This document shows positions 33,940-46,430 of a stretch of DNA of 64,000 bases, in pieces. A program made the position numbers and the translations under genes. The DNA comes from Marasmius tenuissimus. Taxonomy: Eukaryota; Basidiomycota; Agaricomycetes; Agaricales; Marasmiaceae. How positions within the stretch are numbered: the stretch's first letter is position 1; each line of letters starts with the position of its first letter. The DNA lies in the NCBI GenBank assembly GCA_029532415.1, contig JAQOTA010000067.1, positions 186,001 through 250,000 of the forward strand, given 5' to 3'. The notes below the pieces were generated by a model. It did not search any database and was not told where the DNA came from. It saw nothing but the letters and a program-made list of their open reading frames with translations.

Positions 33940-36819
33940 GCCGAGATATTTTTGCCAATTCTACCCATCTTTCACCTTCGATGCCCGAGAAAACAGAGAA
34001 GGGAACTAATTACCCTCATTCCTTCACGAGGGGCGGGATCCCGGTGCTTCTGAAGGATAAAGGAGAACATATTGACCAAGTGAAGCGTGAAGAAGAAAAC
34101 TACCATCCGGATTCTTTACCCCTCGATCGGCGTGTGGACCTCAAGCAAAGAAACAATGTCCGTCAACTCCGGCCGGAGTTCATATTCCCATAATCATCCC
34201 CAGATAGACCGGATTCATAGCTTGAATATCTGGCTCCGTTACCAAGCGGGCTTGCATTCGATTAACTTGGAACGACAACTCCAGATTTGAGTTTAAGTTA
34301 CGCGACACCCACTACCCGCGCGATCAAACGCCAAACTCGTAGCTTCAGTTCTGGGCTCCACACGAAACGGGCTTGTATCCGAAGAACTTGAATTGACAAG
34401 CATAAATTTTTGGCTGTAATTGAGGATCCGGGGGAGCTAGAGACAGGGAAGATGGTAGGTTGACTCGCGAATGGAAGTGACAATGAGGTTGAGGTGAGAA
34501 AGCAGGTTCAGGCAGAGTCCGAATCATGATGCCGTCCGATTTGGGTTGTGTGGGCTTTTTCAGCTGGCTTTTTACCCCCACTCGACATCAAGACCCTCTC
34601 AGCTTTTCTTCGGTCGGCTACTAGCTGGTAGCCTAGCTAAACTATAGTCCGACGAGAACAAGACGGGAACGAAACCTCCCAAGGTCCAATGCTTATTGCC
34701 GCAGGATACGCCCTCATCATTATTTAGTGAAACCACTGATACTCTCTTCTTGAGCAAAACTATTGACGGCTTCCCCCCTGCGTCGTACGTCACTCGTTCA
34801 TTCTGATAGCCTAGCAAGATGTCTGAGCTGGGATTGTGAGCTCTCGATGAACGCCTTGTATTATGCGAGCATCGGGAGACGACGCCACATTTTCCGCTAT
34901 CGGTGGAAACCAGATGAGGCTCGAGTCTTGGACCCTTGGTACACCAAAATCACAATGTCGACACGAGCAATTGGCGTTTTGAAACCCATGAAGTTCGGGA
35001 ATGAAGTTCTAGTGTTGCTCGTACAAATAAAGACGATCTTCACGACTCTTGCACGCCAATTTTTCTACTCAACAACCTAGATTGATGCAGCTCCGCCAAA
35101 TCCGTTTCTTGAAGTTTCGGAATGCTCCCCGACATGTCAAGGTTGTAGGGTTATGAAGGCAGTCCATCGCTTCAATTCTGCAATCGACACCGAGCAAAGA
35201 TTGAAATAATGCAGGTCAGCCAGTCTTTCTGTGGCTCCCATCTACCGTAGAATGGCGTACCAGGGTATTAGCGGAGGTATCTGTAATCCAACCCTCTCCA
35301 AGTAGCTGAGTATCCAAACCGACCTCCGAATCTCTCTTGCTCAAAACCTCTTGTTGCGCCGGTAAGACGATTGTCTATAGTTTTTGCTCACTATGTCACT
35401 TGCTTATCACGCAGTACGCAGACTCTGGGGTACCGGAACCGTTGGTTCCAAGGGGTGTCACCAAAAAAACTTTTATATATGATCTTCCTATATGATCTTA
35501 AGACCCCTCAGGACCCCCCTCCCCCCTCCCTCCTGCCATTTTGAGAAGGTGATTCCCACAGTCACATGTCATCCCCTCCTAGTAAACAAATCCTGATGGT
35601 GTATTTCCCGGCCTGAACAGGTGCTAAAGCTGCAGAATAGGTACTAAGAGCCTCCAGGTACTGGTGGAAGCTGAGCGGGCTGGATTATAATGTGGTACGT
35701 TGGATACGAAGGTCTGGAACCCAGACTACAAACTCCAAACAAACTCCATTTCTGGTGGGACATACCTTCCGAATCTGGCAACCTGTACTACGATTGATGC
35801 CGGGTTTTGGGGCAAAACATGTAAGTATAGGTAGTTTTTGCTGATTGCTTCATTCCACAGCTTCCCAACATCCTAAATGAGGGTTCAAAAATCTCAAAAG
35901 TGCTCCCAAGACCCTTCCAGAACATACTTAAGAGGGGGTCACTTTTTGACCTTAAGGCCTCGGGGACCCCCCCTCCCCCCCTACCCCATATGACCGAGAT
36001 GCCCGGGGACACCCCTTGGTTGGTTCTTATCCTCCGAACATCTCATTGTCTTTGGGTGTTATACCTTTATCTTGTTCAATGAGGTCGTGCGGGTCCTATG
36101 AATTCGAGAAAAGGCAAACTCCGAGACAAATGGTGAGGAGAGTTGGCATCTACTTTGTACTCGTCGAATTGATAACACCAAACCTTTTGGGTCGGTTACA
36201 GCGTATAAGAGCAGGTAAATCTCATTAGAGCAACTGGCAAAAGACTTTGAATACTCATCCGAGCTCCGGGGTATCAGCTTGTCTTTTGACTATCACTGGA
36301 CACCCGTTGCACACCGTCACCCCAACCTGTCTTTCTCGCCGATGACCACTTTGAATCTTCGAGCCAATCTTGTACGGTGATTCAAGGTCGACCTTCGTTG
36401 GGAGTACCCCTCGATAGACAAGCAAGAGTTTTGTTGATTTATTATCGATGGTATCAAGATCTCTCCCGTCTCTAGCGCTTTGGCGGTTATATTGAAAATA
36501 GTGGCTTTCGTAAGTATTCGCTAATTGCTCACTTTTACTCTGATTCCATTGCGTCCGCATGTTTGGATTGATGTGGCGGCGCTCACATCAGCCGGCACGC
36601 AAGAAGATCCGGTGTCCATATCATGAAGTGGTAGTCATGTGAGCTCAACAACTCCGCCGTATTGGTGGGCATAACGAGGCCCAATACAGCATCCAGAACA
36701 CATGGCCAGGTACCTAGCCTCACATAAACAGTTGGTGTACGAGGAACAGAACAACATTCTTCTTTTCCCCCCACCATCATAAGTAGCAATCTCTTCATTT
36801 CCCCCTCTATCACGGGTGG
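33940..36819. repeat. Type I upstream flank and promoter of copy C
   Basis: Collinear with 1-2237 and 60575-62780, interrupted by the hAT element at 35449-36018. The ATTGG promoter block is at 36661. No gene seen. Confidence 0.65.
35449..36018. mobile_element. Non-autonomous hAT element, 570 bp
   Basis: The 8-bp duplication GTTGGTTC flanks it (35441-35448 and 36019-36026). Ends are CAAGGGGTGTCACC and, inverted, CAAGGGGTGTCCCC, one mismatch in 14. The same place in unit A (about 1358) is an empty site. C-rich blocks (GACCCCCCTCCCCC type) occur near both ends in direct orientation. No transposase is encoded. Confidence 0.88.
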
Positions 36820-37650
36820 ATGGCAATGTTCAATGTCCTCACTGACACCAGAGACGTCCAGATTGGCCATAATGCAACGTTCCAATGCGTAGGCGGCAAT
36901 TTAACGACGAATACATATCACAATGATCAAGAGGATACAGTTGAATTGGTGCGTAGAAGCATACATTGACAGTACTATTCTGACTTAGGGATAGTACGGA
37001 AATACATTTAGAAAGATACTCACGGGCGACATCATTGTGCGGAAGGATGTATCGTCGCAGGTCCTGGAGGTGGTTGTTCATCCTCAGCGGCAAGACTCAG
37101 GATGTGAGGGATTACAACAGCAGCCTACAACAATGAGAGTTAGGAAAACTACACAACATGTCGAGGTAATGGGACTTGCAGGAAAATTCACAAGCATAAA
37201 GATTGAGGCAATGGACGAGACTCAAGAGGGCCTTGAAATTGTGAGCCCATTTCACAGGAGTTTGGCTTGGTATTTTATGAGTCGTTGCAGATATCAGAAC
37301 GTGTGTGCAGGGAGCTGGCATCCTACCGGTATGTCCAAATACATGCCTGCAGAGTGGTCTTCTAATCTGATTACAGGTCGCCACTGCTCCCCCAGCTAGT
37401 TGGAATAATCCGGTCCAAACTGCCAACGTGGATTGTGCATGATGGTAGAAGTTTTTTGGTTGGTGGTGTGATCTGCGGATACTGACGATCACATGGAAGA
37501 GCTGGCAAACGGGTTGGAATTTGCCGATAAGATGTGGGCTGAAGGGAGTACGGTTGTGTTGCAATACGTTTCGTATACACACGTATGTCCACCTCTTTGA
37601 CATACTGCATCGGCTAAGAGTGTCTTTAGGCAACCTCGGTGACTGCTTTG
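36820..37650 (+). pseudogene. Array family copy C (3' half deleted)
   Basis: Exon 1 (36820-36948), exon 2 (36995-37240), exon 3 (37291-37328), exon 4 and exon 5 (ending 37582) are intact and in phase. About 20 nt into exon 6 the sequence jumps to 3' flank: ...GACTGCTTTG followed by CTCCCGACC, which in unit A lies at 4619. The junction (37648-37650) shares TTG with both parents, a microhomology. About 1.5 kb, exons 6 to 10, is gone. Any product would be about 180 aa, keeping the Thr-rich N-terminus and kinase-like part but not the conserved C-terminal region. Confidence 0.85.
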
Positions 37651-39850
37651 CTCCCGACCACAATTTCTTTATTTTACGATTAAACCGAGTGCCATTGCCC
37701 GCGATCCAGCTTGAGTTGAACCCACCTTTAAACATTGCCATGAAGTCATCATTCCCGGAAACAAATGTCCACCTGAATGATTTTGTCTGTAGTGAGGTCC
37801 CCGGTAGTACTCAAGATATTCCATTCGACCGAGGACAGTGATTAAGTTTATTTCAATTTGGCTTTGGGACCTCCTATTCTAGATGTACCCGCCTGCAAAC
37901 ATGGGCACGTTCCCACTTCAGTTGAACCCAATCACGAGGTATTGACTCTTCTACACTTCGGCAGCTCCGCCTGAGAATGAGCCGGCGAGTTCATAAGGGA
38001 ACAATATATTCAAACCGGGAACCCATATGAGAGGAGATACGTTGAATAGATGTTCCAATTCCACTCCCCGGAATAGCAATATGTACAAGTTCTGCTCTTT
38101 GGTCTCCCACACAGGGAACATCTTTGCTATTAAGTTAAGTATGCTAGTCAGGCCTACAGGAACAACATGCTTGCCAGTTTTAACGGACACAAAGATCGGA
38201 GTAGAACCTACCTTTGTTCGGAGTCAGCCACCAAAATGTCCCGACTGCCATCCACTGTAAAAGTTCATCGAACACGAGGATCACCACCCATTGAACAGAG
38301 GAACATTGATGACGCCTCAAAGAATCGGGACGATCAATCTCGCCCTCCACGAATCACATTTCAGCAGTGAATGTTCAATCTGATGAGGTGGTACGACATT
38401 CCCACTTGAGCGAAGGCTCGGGATATCCGTTGTTCTGACTCAGAACCTTGAGCTTCTGGCCAATATTGTCACTGACCAATGATGCTATGCTTAATCTTGG
38501 CCTCACGAGGGCCCTTTTGATGCCCAATCCTAGCAGACAGCGCATCCTAGCACAAGAAACAACCAAGGGGTAAGAAAATTTGCCAGGTATGGTGAGCAAT
38601 GAGTCAAAGGACCCACGGCCATGCACATTCAACCTACAATTAGTTGCAATACTGCAGGGAACAAGAGAAAGAGAGAAGGCAGAAAGCCTCAGGCAGTGGT
38701 AACAGACTGCTGAGGTAGTATGGTATTCCTAGCTAGCTTATATACAAGAGTACAAGATAGCTAAAATATAGTAGAATGGAGTAGAATGTACTGTGCATGA
38801 TGTACATAGGAGTAAGTACGATCAGTAAGGCAAAGGGTTGTGGAGTACAGAGGAGTATATGAGTAATGTAGGGCAAAGGGATAATGATATCATACAATGT
38901 GTAGGGTCAGGTAGGCGCAATGGTTAGCTAGGCCGAAGTTGCCATACCTAGAATATTGACTCAATTGAAATCTCAGCGTGCTTTCTGAAGTGTGAGCGTG
39001 AGCTATTGAAACCTTGAGCAGTGAGAAAAAGATGATGTAGCCCCCAACCGACAAACACCTCCAGAAGATTCTCTGGCTAGCATGCTGTTGTTGTCAACAA
39101 AGACATTTATATTAGCACGGAACACATCAGACACCTTGGTTTCGTCGGGAGTTCGATAAATCCGGGTACTATTATCGTGTCAACGCTGTATCAATCACCT
39201 CGGTAAAATGGGTTTACTGCGACGACAAAGAGTTATATACTATCAGTAGTAACCTAGAAATCCGAGTACCCAAACGCAACACAGGGGTTCTTTTTTGCCA
39301 CAACGATTCAGCGGTAACGAGTCTTAATTTGACCATCGTCCCTTCAACTGATCTAGGTATGTTTCTCCACCGATTCATGCACCCGTTCCATTTAGAAAAG
39401 TAAGTAACAAAACGTAGCGGCGGCTAGCATAAGTTCATGGCCAAGTTCTGGCATCCCCAAAGGTAAGGTATGTGGTTTCGAAGGGAGGCATGAGTATTTT
39501 TGGGTAGGGTTGTGACATTTGAACTCGTTTGAATCGCTTGGAGGGGATATTCTGGTGCTAAGGGCTGCCCTTCCAGTTGTTAAGTTGACTTTCGTCTGGT
39601 ATCTACTATCAGTGGATCAAAAGAGGTATTTTCCCGAGAACGCGAGGATGATTATGTTGAACAATAATACTGGAGGTCATCTTCAAAGCTATACTTCGGA
39701 CTCAACTGTTGATCACGAGAGTAGTATTCATCTGTATAAATCGATATTCACAAGGTACGAAGGCATTAGTGATAGGACGACCCGCTTCTTTTCCAACCTG
39801 AACGACAAGTAAGGAAACCCAGCACTGGGTAGAGAGCCACCATTCGTGCC
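37651..39850. repeat. Type alpha downstream flank of copy C
   Basis: Matches 4619 onward. The - strand relics of the converging gene continue (for example a hydrophobic piece near 39010-39050 and ARRNPVVRFG-like codons near 39280). The frame at 39519-39812 (+) is probably a shadow of these. Confidence 0.5.
38642..38961. mobile_element. 320-bp insertion, LTR-like or MITE
   Basis: The paralogous flank at 31217 lacks this segment. It is bordered by CAATT (38637-38641 and 38962-38966). Ends are AGTTGCAATA and, inverted, AGTCAATATT. It contains AGCTTATATACA, a TATA-like promoter element, as in LTRs, but lacks TG...CA ends. Confidence 0.6.
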
Positions 39851-40769
39851 ATTGTTCAAGGTGAGACCACTGAGGTCCCATCAGGATTACCGTGAAAGCC
39901 TGTGTCCTGGAAATAAGTCCTCAGATATGTACCTGGAAGCTCTGATTGTGGGGTAATGGTACTATCATATCGGTAATAGTGAAGGGTCTAACATCGGAAG
40001 TTTTTACGAGCCCGGATCTGCCGAGGTGACTGTCGTTGCTTGTGTTCAATACCTGGAGTGATTGGATTGTGATTCCCCAGAGATCTACGATGAAAAACCG
40101 CACTGAGAAACGACACCAATGAAAGTCGAAACACCGTTGGGGGGGATATGATGGTGTGTGGTACATCCGCAAGCTGCCTGCATGACGATCTGGTGCATTG
40201 TATTAGTCTTCTTGGCTATAGTAAATGTCTTATCATTTCTGAGATCCAGCTCGCAAGACTGAGAATCTTAGACACCCCTCTCAGAACAATACCCGGCAAT
40301 TTTATTCCCACTACTAAGTAGTGGTGCATCATCTACTTGCAACGAATTGGCCCAGAAGAGATCAGATCACCATTCTTCTCGATTATTTTGTGTGCCTTCT
40401 GCCCCGGTTCCTTATCTTCTACTGATCTACTGTGAACTGCGGGGTCTAGTGCGCACATCATAGAATTCGTCACCTCACGAACCCTCAATGCAACATTCAA
40501 CTGGGTGGGTTTTGCAGGGTGAGGGCTTCGCATTTTGTTACGGATTCGGAGCTTGCAACGTAAATCCGTCATTTATCCTTGCACCATGGGTACACTTATA
40601 GTGTTACATCATGTGACTTTCACAATTCAACCGGAATTATGTATGGTAGTAATTAAACTATATTAGTGCCAGTTTGGCAGCAAAAACACTATAATCGCAC
40701 TTCATCAGCATTTATCGTCATTATGGCTCGAAAAGGCAACCGGCTGTCAAGGTCGGAGCTCCCAGTTTT
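39851..40769. other. Spacer without recognised features
   Basis: No gene or element could be supported. The frames here are short and unrecognised. Confidence 0.3.
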
Positions 40770-40781
40770 GTTCCGTGTGTA

Positions 40782-41172
40782 GTCTCGATTCAAGACCTCC
40801 AGGCCGCCGGGCCGTGGGAGGGTATTGTGCCAATGTCGGCAAAAATCTAGGCATTTGCAAAGTGAAATTTCATTACAAAATTGTAATAGAATCTGTACGC
40901 ACTCTGCATTTTGATCTACAGAGACTTGTCAGTAAACCACGGCTCAGTTTGCACGATGTCGAGTGGCACACACAAGCAAAGGAAGGAGGAAAAAATTTGG
41001 GATCATGTTCTCCTTGTCAACAAGTGCATTTTCTCTCTATGATGTTCAGCTCCCCGACAAAGCGTTGTAGTCGAAGTCACTCTACAATCGCACGCCAAAT
41101 GTCCTACTTTGGTATAAGCCCCTCCCACGACTGAGCTTGCCGAAGCGTGGGAGGGTTGCTTAATTGAGCCTA
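40782..41172. mobile_element. Possible short retroposon
   Basis: The 12-bp direct repeat GTTCCGTGTGTA (40770-40781 and 41173-41184) flanks 391 bp, as a target duplication of a non-LTR retroposon would. Near its right end a hairpin CCTCCCACG/CGTGGGAGG lies at 41121-41154; GTGGGAGGG also occurs near its left end (40813). No coding capacity. It could be chance; no empty site was found. Confidence 0.35.
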
Positions 41173-41640
41173 GTTCCGTGTGTACTTTTAACTACACCAT
41201 GGACTTCCCACTTCATGGATCTGAGTCCCAACACCAGAACACTAAAAACACCTTGTAAGCATATATTGTCATCAATACTGGTCAATTGTCACCTTCCTTT
41301 GCCAGTGTCAACAGTCAATATGACCAACGGAATTAAAAATCTTTGTTTCTCTTGCCATATAAAATATTCTTTACCATCAGTGCCCTTGGTAGATATAGAA
41401 AGAAACAGTTTGATCCAGATAAGTTATAACATGAGTGAATGAAAGAACACTTGCCAGTGCAAAAAGAGAAATGACTGACGGAGTTCCATGATTTCAAGTA
41501 CTGCCACGTGGCGCAGGCGCTTCACTTTTCTCCTCCAAGGTGAGAAAATGCACAGTCACGTGCATGCACATGTTTAATCCCACTCCAACACCTGAAAACA
41601 CCAGGCCGCAGATGATAAAATCAACTCACATAATCATTGA

Positions 41641-41907
41641 ATGGAGGAGTGTCATCGAAAGCTCAACACTTTGCGCGAAAAGTTAGCTGTCGCAACAGAG
41701 ATACTGAACAACATCAATGTCGCCGTCCATGGCCCAGAGTCTGCTGCATTCATAAAGGCACGTCAGCGGTTGAAAAGGGCTGTGGCTGCTGAGGAAAAAC
41801 AAAAACGAGCTTATGATAATCAAATTCGCGTCGGACAAGGGTTGATCAAGACTGGTAGCAGAAAAGTTGGAGTCCTTTTCCCTTCACAGTCAATGTTGAG
41901 CATATAG
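41641..41907 (+). CDS. Hypothetical protein, 88 aa, coiled-coil-like
   Basis: An ATG-started frame encodes a charged helical protein: heptad-like spacing in RKLNTLREKLAVATEIL and a Lys/Arg/Ala-rich middle (RLKRAVAAEEKQKRAY). I do not recognise it. It lies between a possible retroposon and a satellite, and could be a fragment of an element gene. Confidence 0.3.
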   Translation: MEECHRKLNTLREKLAVATEILNNINVAVHGPESAAFIKARQRLKRAVAAEEKQKRAYDNQIRVGQGLIKTGSRKVGVLFPSQSMLSI

Positions 41908-41989
41908 AAAAAACTTATGGGCCTGCATATATACAAATGCACATATACTGTACATGAGACTATACATATTGATCTGATGATGATAGATG

Positions 41990-42612
41990 GCGGTTCAACA
42001 TACCCGCCACGACCTCTCCCCCATACCCTGTGTTTCCCATATGTTCAGAATGGTTGAGTGAATTTATTAGCGGTAAGTGGCAGGTAGCTCGGACTATTTC
42101 AACAATTAGAACCCGCCCCCAAACGTCCAAAATGAGTGAGGATTCACTTCCCTGCTGTACCCTCTCCCCCTCCCCGTACTCTGTACTTCCCGTATCTTCA
42201 GAACGGCTGAGCGAATTCGTTAGCGGTAGGTTGTACGTTATTCGGGCTATTTCAACGATTAGAACGCGCCCCCAAACGTCCGAAACGAGCAAGAATTAAC
42301 ATACCTGCTGTACACTCTCCCCCTCCCCATACCCTGCACCTCCCATATCTCCAGAATGATCAAGCGGATTTGTTGGCGACCAGTTGCAGGTAATTTGAAA
42401 TATTTCAACGATTTAAATGAGCCCTCAATCATCCAGAACGAGTGAGAATTGACATACCTGCCATGCCCTCTTCCCCTCCCCATACTCTACATCTCCCATA
42501 ACTCAAGAACGGCTGAATAGATTTGTTAGCGGTAAATTGCAAGTTGTTTGGACTATTTTAACGATTAGAACGCGTCCTCAAACATCCGAAGCAAGTGAGA
42601 ATTAACATACCT
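41990..42612. repeat. 153-bp tandem repeat, about four units
   Basis: Units align at CCCAT/CCCGT anchors at 42036, 42189, 42342 and 42494, a spacing of 153, 153 and 152. Each contains a CAGAAYGGYTGAG-like block, an ACGATTAGAAC block and a CCCCCAAACGTCCGAAA-like block. The period is 51 codons, so a - strand frame stays open through two units (41960-42292, motifs DVWGRVLIVEI and LPLTNSL). I read this as a satellite, not a gene. Confidence 0.8.
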
Positions 42613-42894
42613 GCTCTCAAAGAGGCTCTTGAAACGCTGGCACGGTGATGGGAACACCACGAGGAATCTTGATTATTTGCCACAAGGGCATCGAAATATT
42701 AAAGCGGGACGGCTTCAAATCTGCCATGTGGAAGCATTCAAGGCTGATGTTAACAATGTATCGTTCTGACTCCCTCGGCGATATGTGCTTCCCGAAAAAA
42801 CAGAGACAGTATCAGAGGAATGCGAACACTGAAACATACCACAGGGTTCCTTCTGGCCACAGCAATCCAGTGATGAGGACTTAACACCTGGCTC
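42613..42894. repeat. Displaced piece of array flank
   Basis: This short stretch resembles the part of the alpha flank holding the converging-gene exons (compare GATATGTG near 42780 with 58020, and ACCACAGGGTT at 42839 with 31769). It is the resumption of array sequence after the foreign block 39850-42612. Confidence 0.45.
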
Positions 42895-42897
42895 ACA

Positions 42898-43879
42898 CAC
42901 TGGGGGCATTTTGATGTCAGATTCCACCCATTGAGAACATGTCATCTTACAGTCAAATATGATAGGACCTCTGTGACTAAAAAAAGGATGCAGCGGGAAC
43001 TTTCTGTTCATTTTTTGTATAAAACTAATGTTCAATACGTATGACAGTCTGGGGTAGGAGGTGGGACAAGCATTGATGTGAGTACAAGGAGGCTGAAGGT
43101 GCCGGATCCAACATTACGCGACGTTCGGTGTCATTATGCTGGCCGCCGGGCTAGGGGGGCCAGGGCAGTCCTTTGTTTCGGAACAAGCTCGGCGGCCCGT
43201 GCTCAGCACTCAGTGGCAAAATATGAGGATAGCTACGAAGATTCACCAAGCAAGAGTATCCTTTCTGGTAACCTTGAAAAGCTTCAGTTCTGTGCAGCTA
43301 CAAATTATAATTCACCCTTCTTGGATATCTTTGCAGTAACCGAAGCAGAGGCCAGGGCGGCAAGTATCTCGGCACAACAGCATGATAGCCTTATCATCAA
43401 TGCCGGTGGTACGGGACCACATTCCCACATTTTCTAACCTCATATCTGGAGGCTGAACATCATGATCAACTCTAGGACTGCCACTACTTTCGGGCTTTTG
43501 CATTTCTCTGAAGCTCGCTGATAAGACTACTTACAAAGATCTCACAATCTTCTACAGTGCTATGAGAAAGACAAGCTTGACTGGCGAGTCTCGAGCCGAG
43601 TTGGACCAATTTACATAAAACCAAAGCCGCTGCCGAGACGGTCTCGGTCCAACAATCCAACCCGCCAACATCAGATCAAACCCAGATTATACAATGACTT
43701 CTTGTCAATGCTTGTGCCTGTAGGATGGCCACTTTACGAGTTCTCTCCCGTTCAGATCAACTTTAAACTGTGGTTTAATACAGAAAACTCTTCACTTTGG
43801 TCACAGTGGTTCTATCATACCTGACTCACATATGACATGTTCTTAACAGGTGGAATCTTACATCAAAATGCCCCCAGTG
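42898..43879. mobile_element. Second non-autonomous CMC element, 982 bp
   Basis: Inverted termini start CACTGGGGGCATTTTGATGT and agree at 44 of the first 48 positions. The target duplication is ACA (42895-42897 and 43880-43882). The first 15 bases differ from the element at 11248 at one position only (CACTGSGGGCATTTT), so both belong to related CMC families. An open frame at 43078-43437 (119 codons) is not transposase-like. Confidence 0.82.
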
Positions 43880-43882
43880 ACA

Positions 43883-46430
43883 CCAGCCTGAGTAATGATG
43901 GCTGTAAGGGCTTGACATCAAAGCACATTGTACCATGTTTGCAGGCAACACAGAGCAAAACTGTCGAGTAGGCACGACGAATACCACTATGACAGTGTGG
44001 TACGTGCTGCAAAATGCAATTCCACGAACTTCTTGAAGTATGTCTATACTAGAATCTCGAACGCAAGTGAGAGAGTCCAGCGTCAAGAGAAGATTTTTGT
44101 ATGGGGCTCAGATCGGCGGGGCCAGTTGTCCTTTTGCCGATGGAATCTTTGCGACGCGCTCATTTTTCCTTCTCCCACCATATTCAGCTGGCCCTACTGT
44201 CAATGGGTACTCTGTATTCGCGCACAATCCAGCTCTGATATTGCATTTTGATTCTATCTTCTCCGAGTCTCTCTTCAACATCAGGGATGATTCGGAGTTT
44301 TTAGCCGCTAGCCGACTACCATGTACCATCGTTACTCTGACTATATCCGAGGTATGTTCATTCCTTTTCAAGCTCGTGTGTTTCGTTCTCATGGCTTTGT
44401 TGCCGCGAAATAATAGCCTAGGAAACTGAGCTTCAGCATCGTGAGGCATTATCATATCAGTAGTCATGCCGCCGGTCTGGCATTGATTGTATTTGGTAGA
44501 TGCTAGCGAACTCTGAGAGACTCCCTATAAACTTTTACGATGCAATGCAATGCATGAGAGAAATATTGCGCCCTTGTCTGTCTCGTTGGCCTCTTTGATG
44601 GCCTCTGCGGAACGCTGCTTGTGGTATCACCGGTCATCGTTTGTTTGTTTTTTTTCAATCTTAATCGCCCATATTCAGTATGGGTTAGGTTGAGAACCTC
44701 CATGTTTCGGCGAAGCCCATCCTTAGGGCTCAACATCGTATTGGTGTGCCGCTTATCTGGGTATCTTTTGTACCCTAGATGTACAAATAAGGGAGGTTGT
44801 TTTCACACTATTTCGAGCATTAACTACAAAGGCCTCTATTACTAATCTCCTGGTTCTCTTCGATAGGCAAGGCATTTGCCGCACAATTTGCAAACTCCAG
44901 AGCCGAGCCTGGCTCATTCGGGTACGTCTTCTCCCCTACTCGCCCGTTGGAGGGTTTTCAAAAAAAGAAAGAATTATGTTCAGTCTCTTACATTCGGGAG
45001 CACCACAAACTAAACGTAGACCTTCCGCATGTCTTCGCGCCACATATTTTGACTGGCTGCCAATGCTCCCCTTGAGCTACGTTCCCTTTTCTTAGCGGGT
45101 AAGTCAAAAGCAAGTAAAAGAGATGTGACTCCCGAATTCACATCATGAAGCTCTTTCCTCCTGCAAATTTTTCAAGGAAAGTACGGGTGTCGGCGATTTC
45201 AAAGGACGTCTGACCGAGTTCAATTTACATCACTCGTACCCATAGCAGCCGAGAAGGTCGTTGAAGCTCAAGTTTGTAGTCATTTTGTACCATGACTTCG
45301 CGCAATACACGGTCCGTCTCACTGAACGGGGAATATAACGATGCATCAAGCAGCGAGTTGAAGCACTGCACGAGCACCAGTCTTGGTATCAAGCCCGTTG
45401 CCTTAGGGAAGTATAGGACGGAGAGAATTCTGAACCCACCAAGTGCTCGAATCGTCATTGATAGAAGTAGCTCGATCCCCCCCAAGCCCAATCGAAATCC
45501 AATTTGCCTATGCCAGCAGACTATATAATTTACTACTAGAACTAGATCGAACGGAGTGAAGGTTTTAGATAAGTAAAAGGGATTTTTACCTCTCATTGAT
45601 GCTCGATGAGTCATTTGGACGGAGTGAGGCTGAGAAGTCAGAGAGTGGTCAGGTGAATAGCCTAAGGTTCGACAGGAAGCTCTCGAGCTATTCGAGTCAT
45701 AACATTCATCGTGCCGCTTCCTGAGATCTAATCTAGAACCAAATAAAACCATTGGACCAGTGCCCATCCTAGGCTCTTGTACACACGAAGCAAGCGAGTC
45801 CAGACAATGAACGGATGGGATTATGTGTCGACTGAAGGCAGTCGTACACCTCCGAGCCAGATAATCAGGTGAGTCGCTCTCCACCTTGTACTTGCTCGAC
45901 CAGGCCACGAAAACGTTTTCGATGGCTAGAGCGGTATCTTTTCGTCGGGAAAACTGATAAGGTAGTACGGTGTCAATGCACTATAACTAATTAGTCTATT
46001 GGGAGTACCAACTTGTATTCTCGCGCCGGCACTTTGCCTTGTTTTTCTCGCCTAAGACCACTGTATTTCACAGTAGCACTGTTTCAATCGTGAAGGGGAA
46101 TTGGTGAACAATCTTTGCAAGGAACAATATCGCCCGCTAGATGTGTAAATGACTGATTGATTCGTCGCTAAACAATGCAGGTCGTTTTCATCCCATCGCC
46201 ACCATCCTCGAACCTTGTCCCAGCCCACCTGCTTCTACCTCCCGGCTGCAGCGCTTTAGCTGGTGCATGGGGTACCATGTGGCTTTCGTGTATGTTTGTT
46301 ATTTGGTTACTTTTATTCGAGTTCTAATCAGTCCAAACATTTGGGCTGACATGGCGGTGCTCATATCGGCCGGCACAACAGCAAAAAGATCACATCATTA
46401 AGACCGACTTCTGATAGTCATGTGAGCCTA
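43883..46430. repeat. Type II upstream flank of copy D
   Basis: From about 44340 this matches 51700 onward, and 45220-46430 is nearly identical by eye to 52500-53720. A long - strand frame at 45225-45908 and its partner at 52518-53085 look open because the copies are young; the frame is broken differently in each, so I do not call a gene. Confidence 0.6.

Noticed and set aside
43078..43437. 119-codon frame inside the second CMC element as a transposase
   Set aside because: It is too short, without DDE-like or zinc-finger motifs.
45225..45908. 227-codon - strand frame, the longest single - strand frame in the D unit
   Set aside because: The paralogous region near 52518-53085 splits it differently and the amino-acid sequence is low in recognisable motifs; it is open mainly because the duplication is recent.
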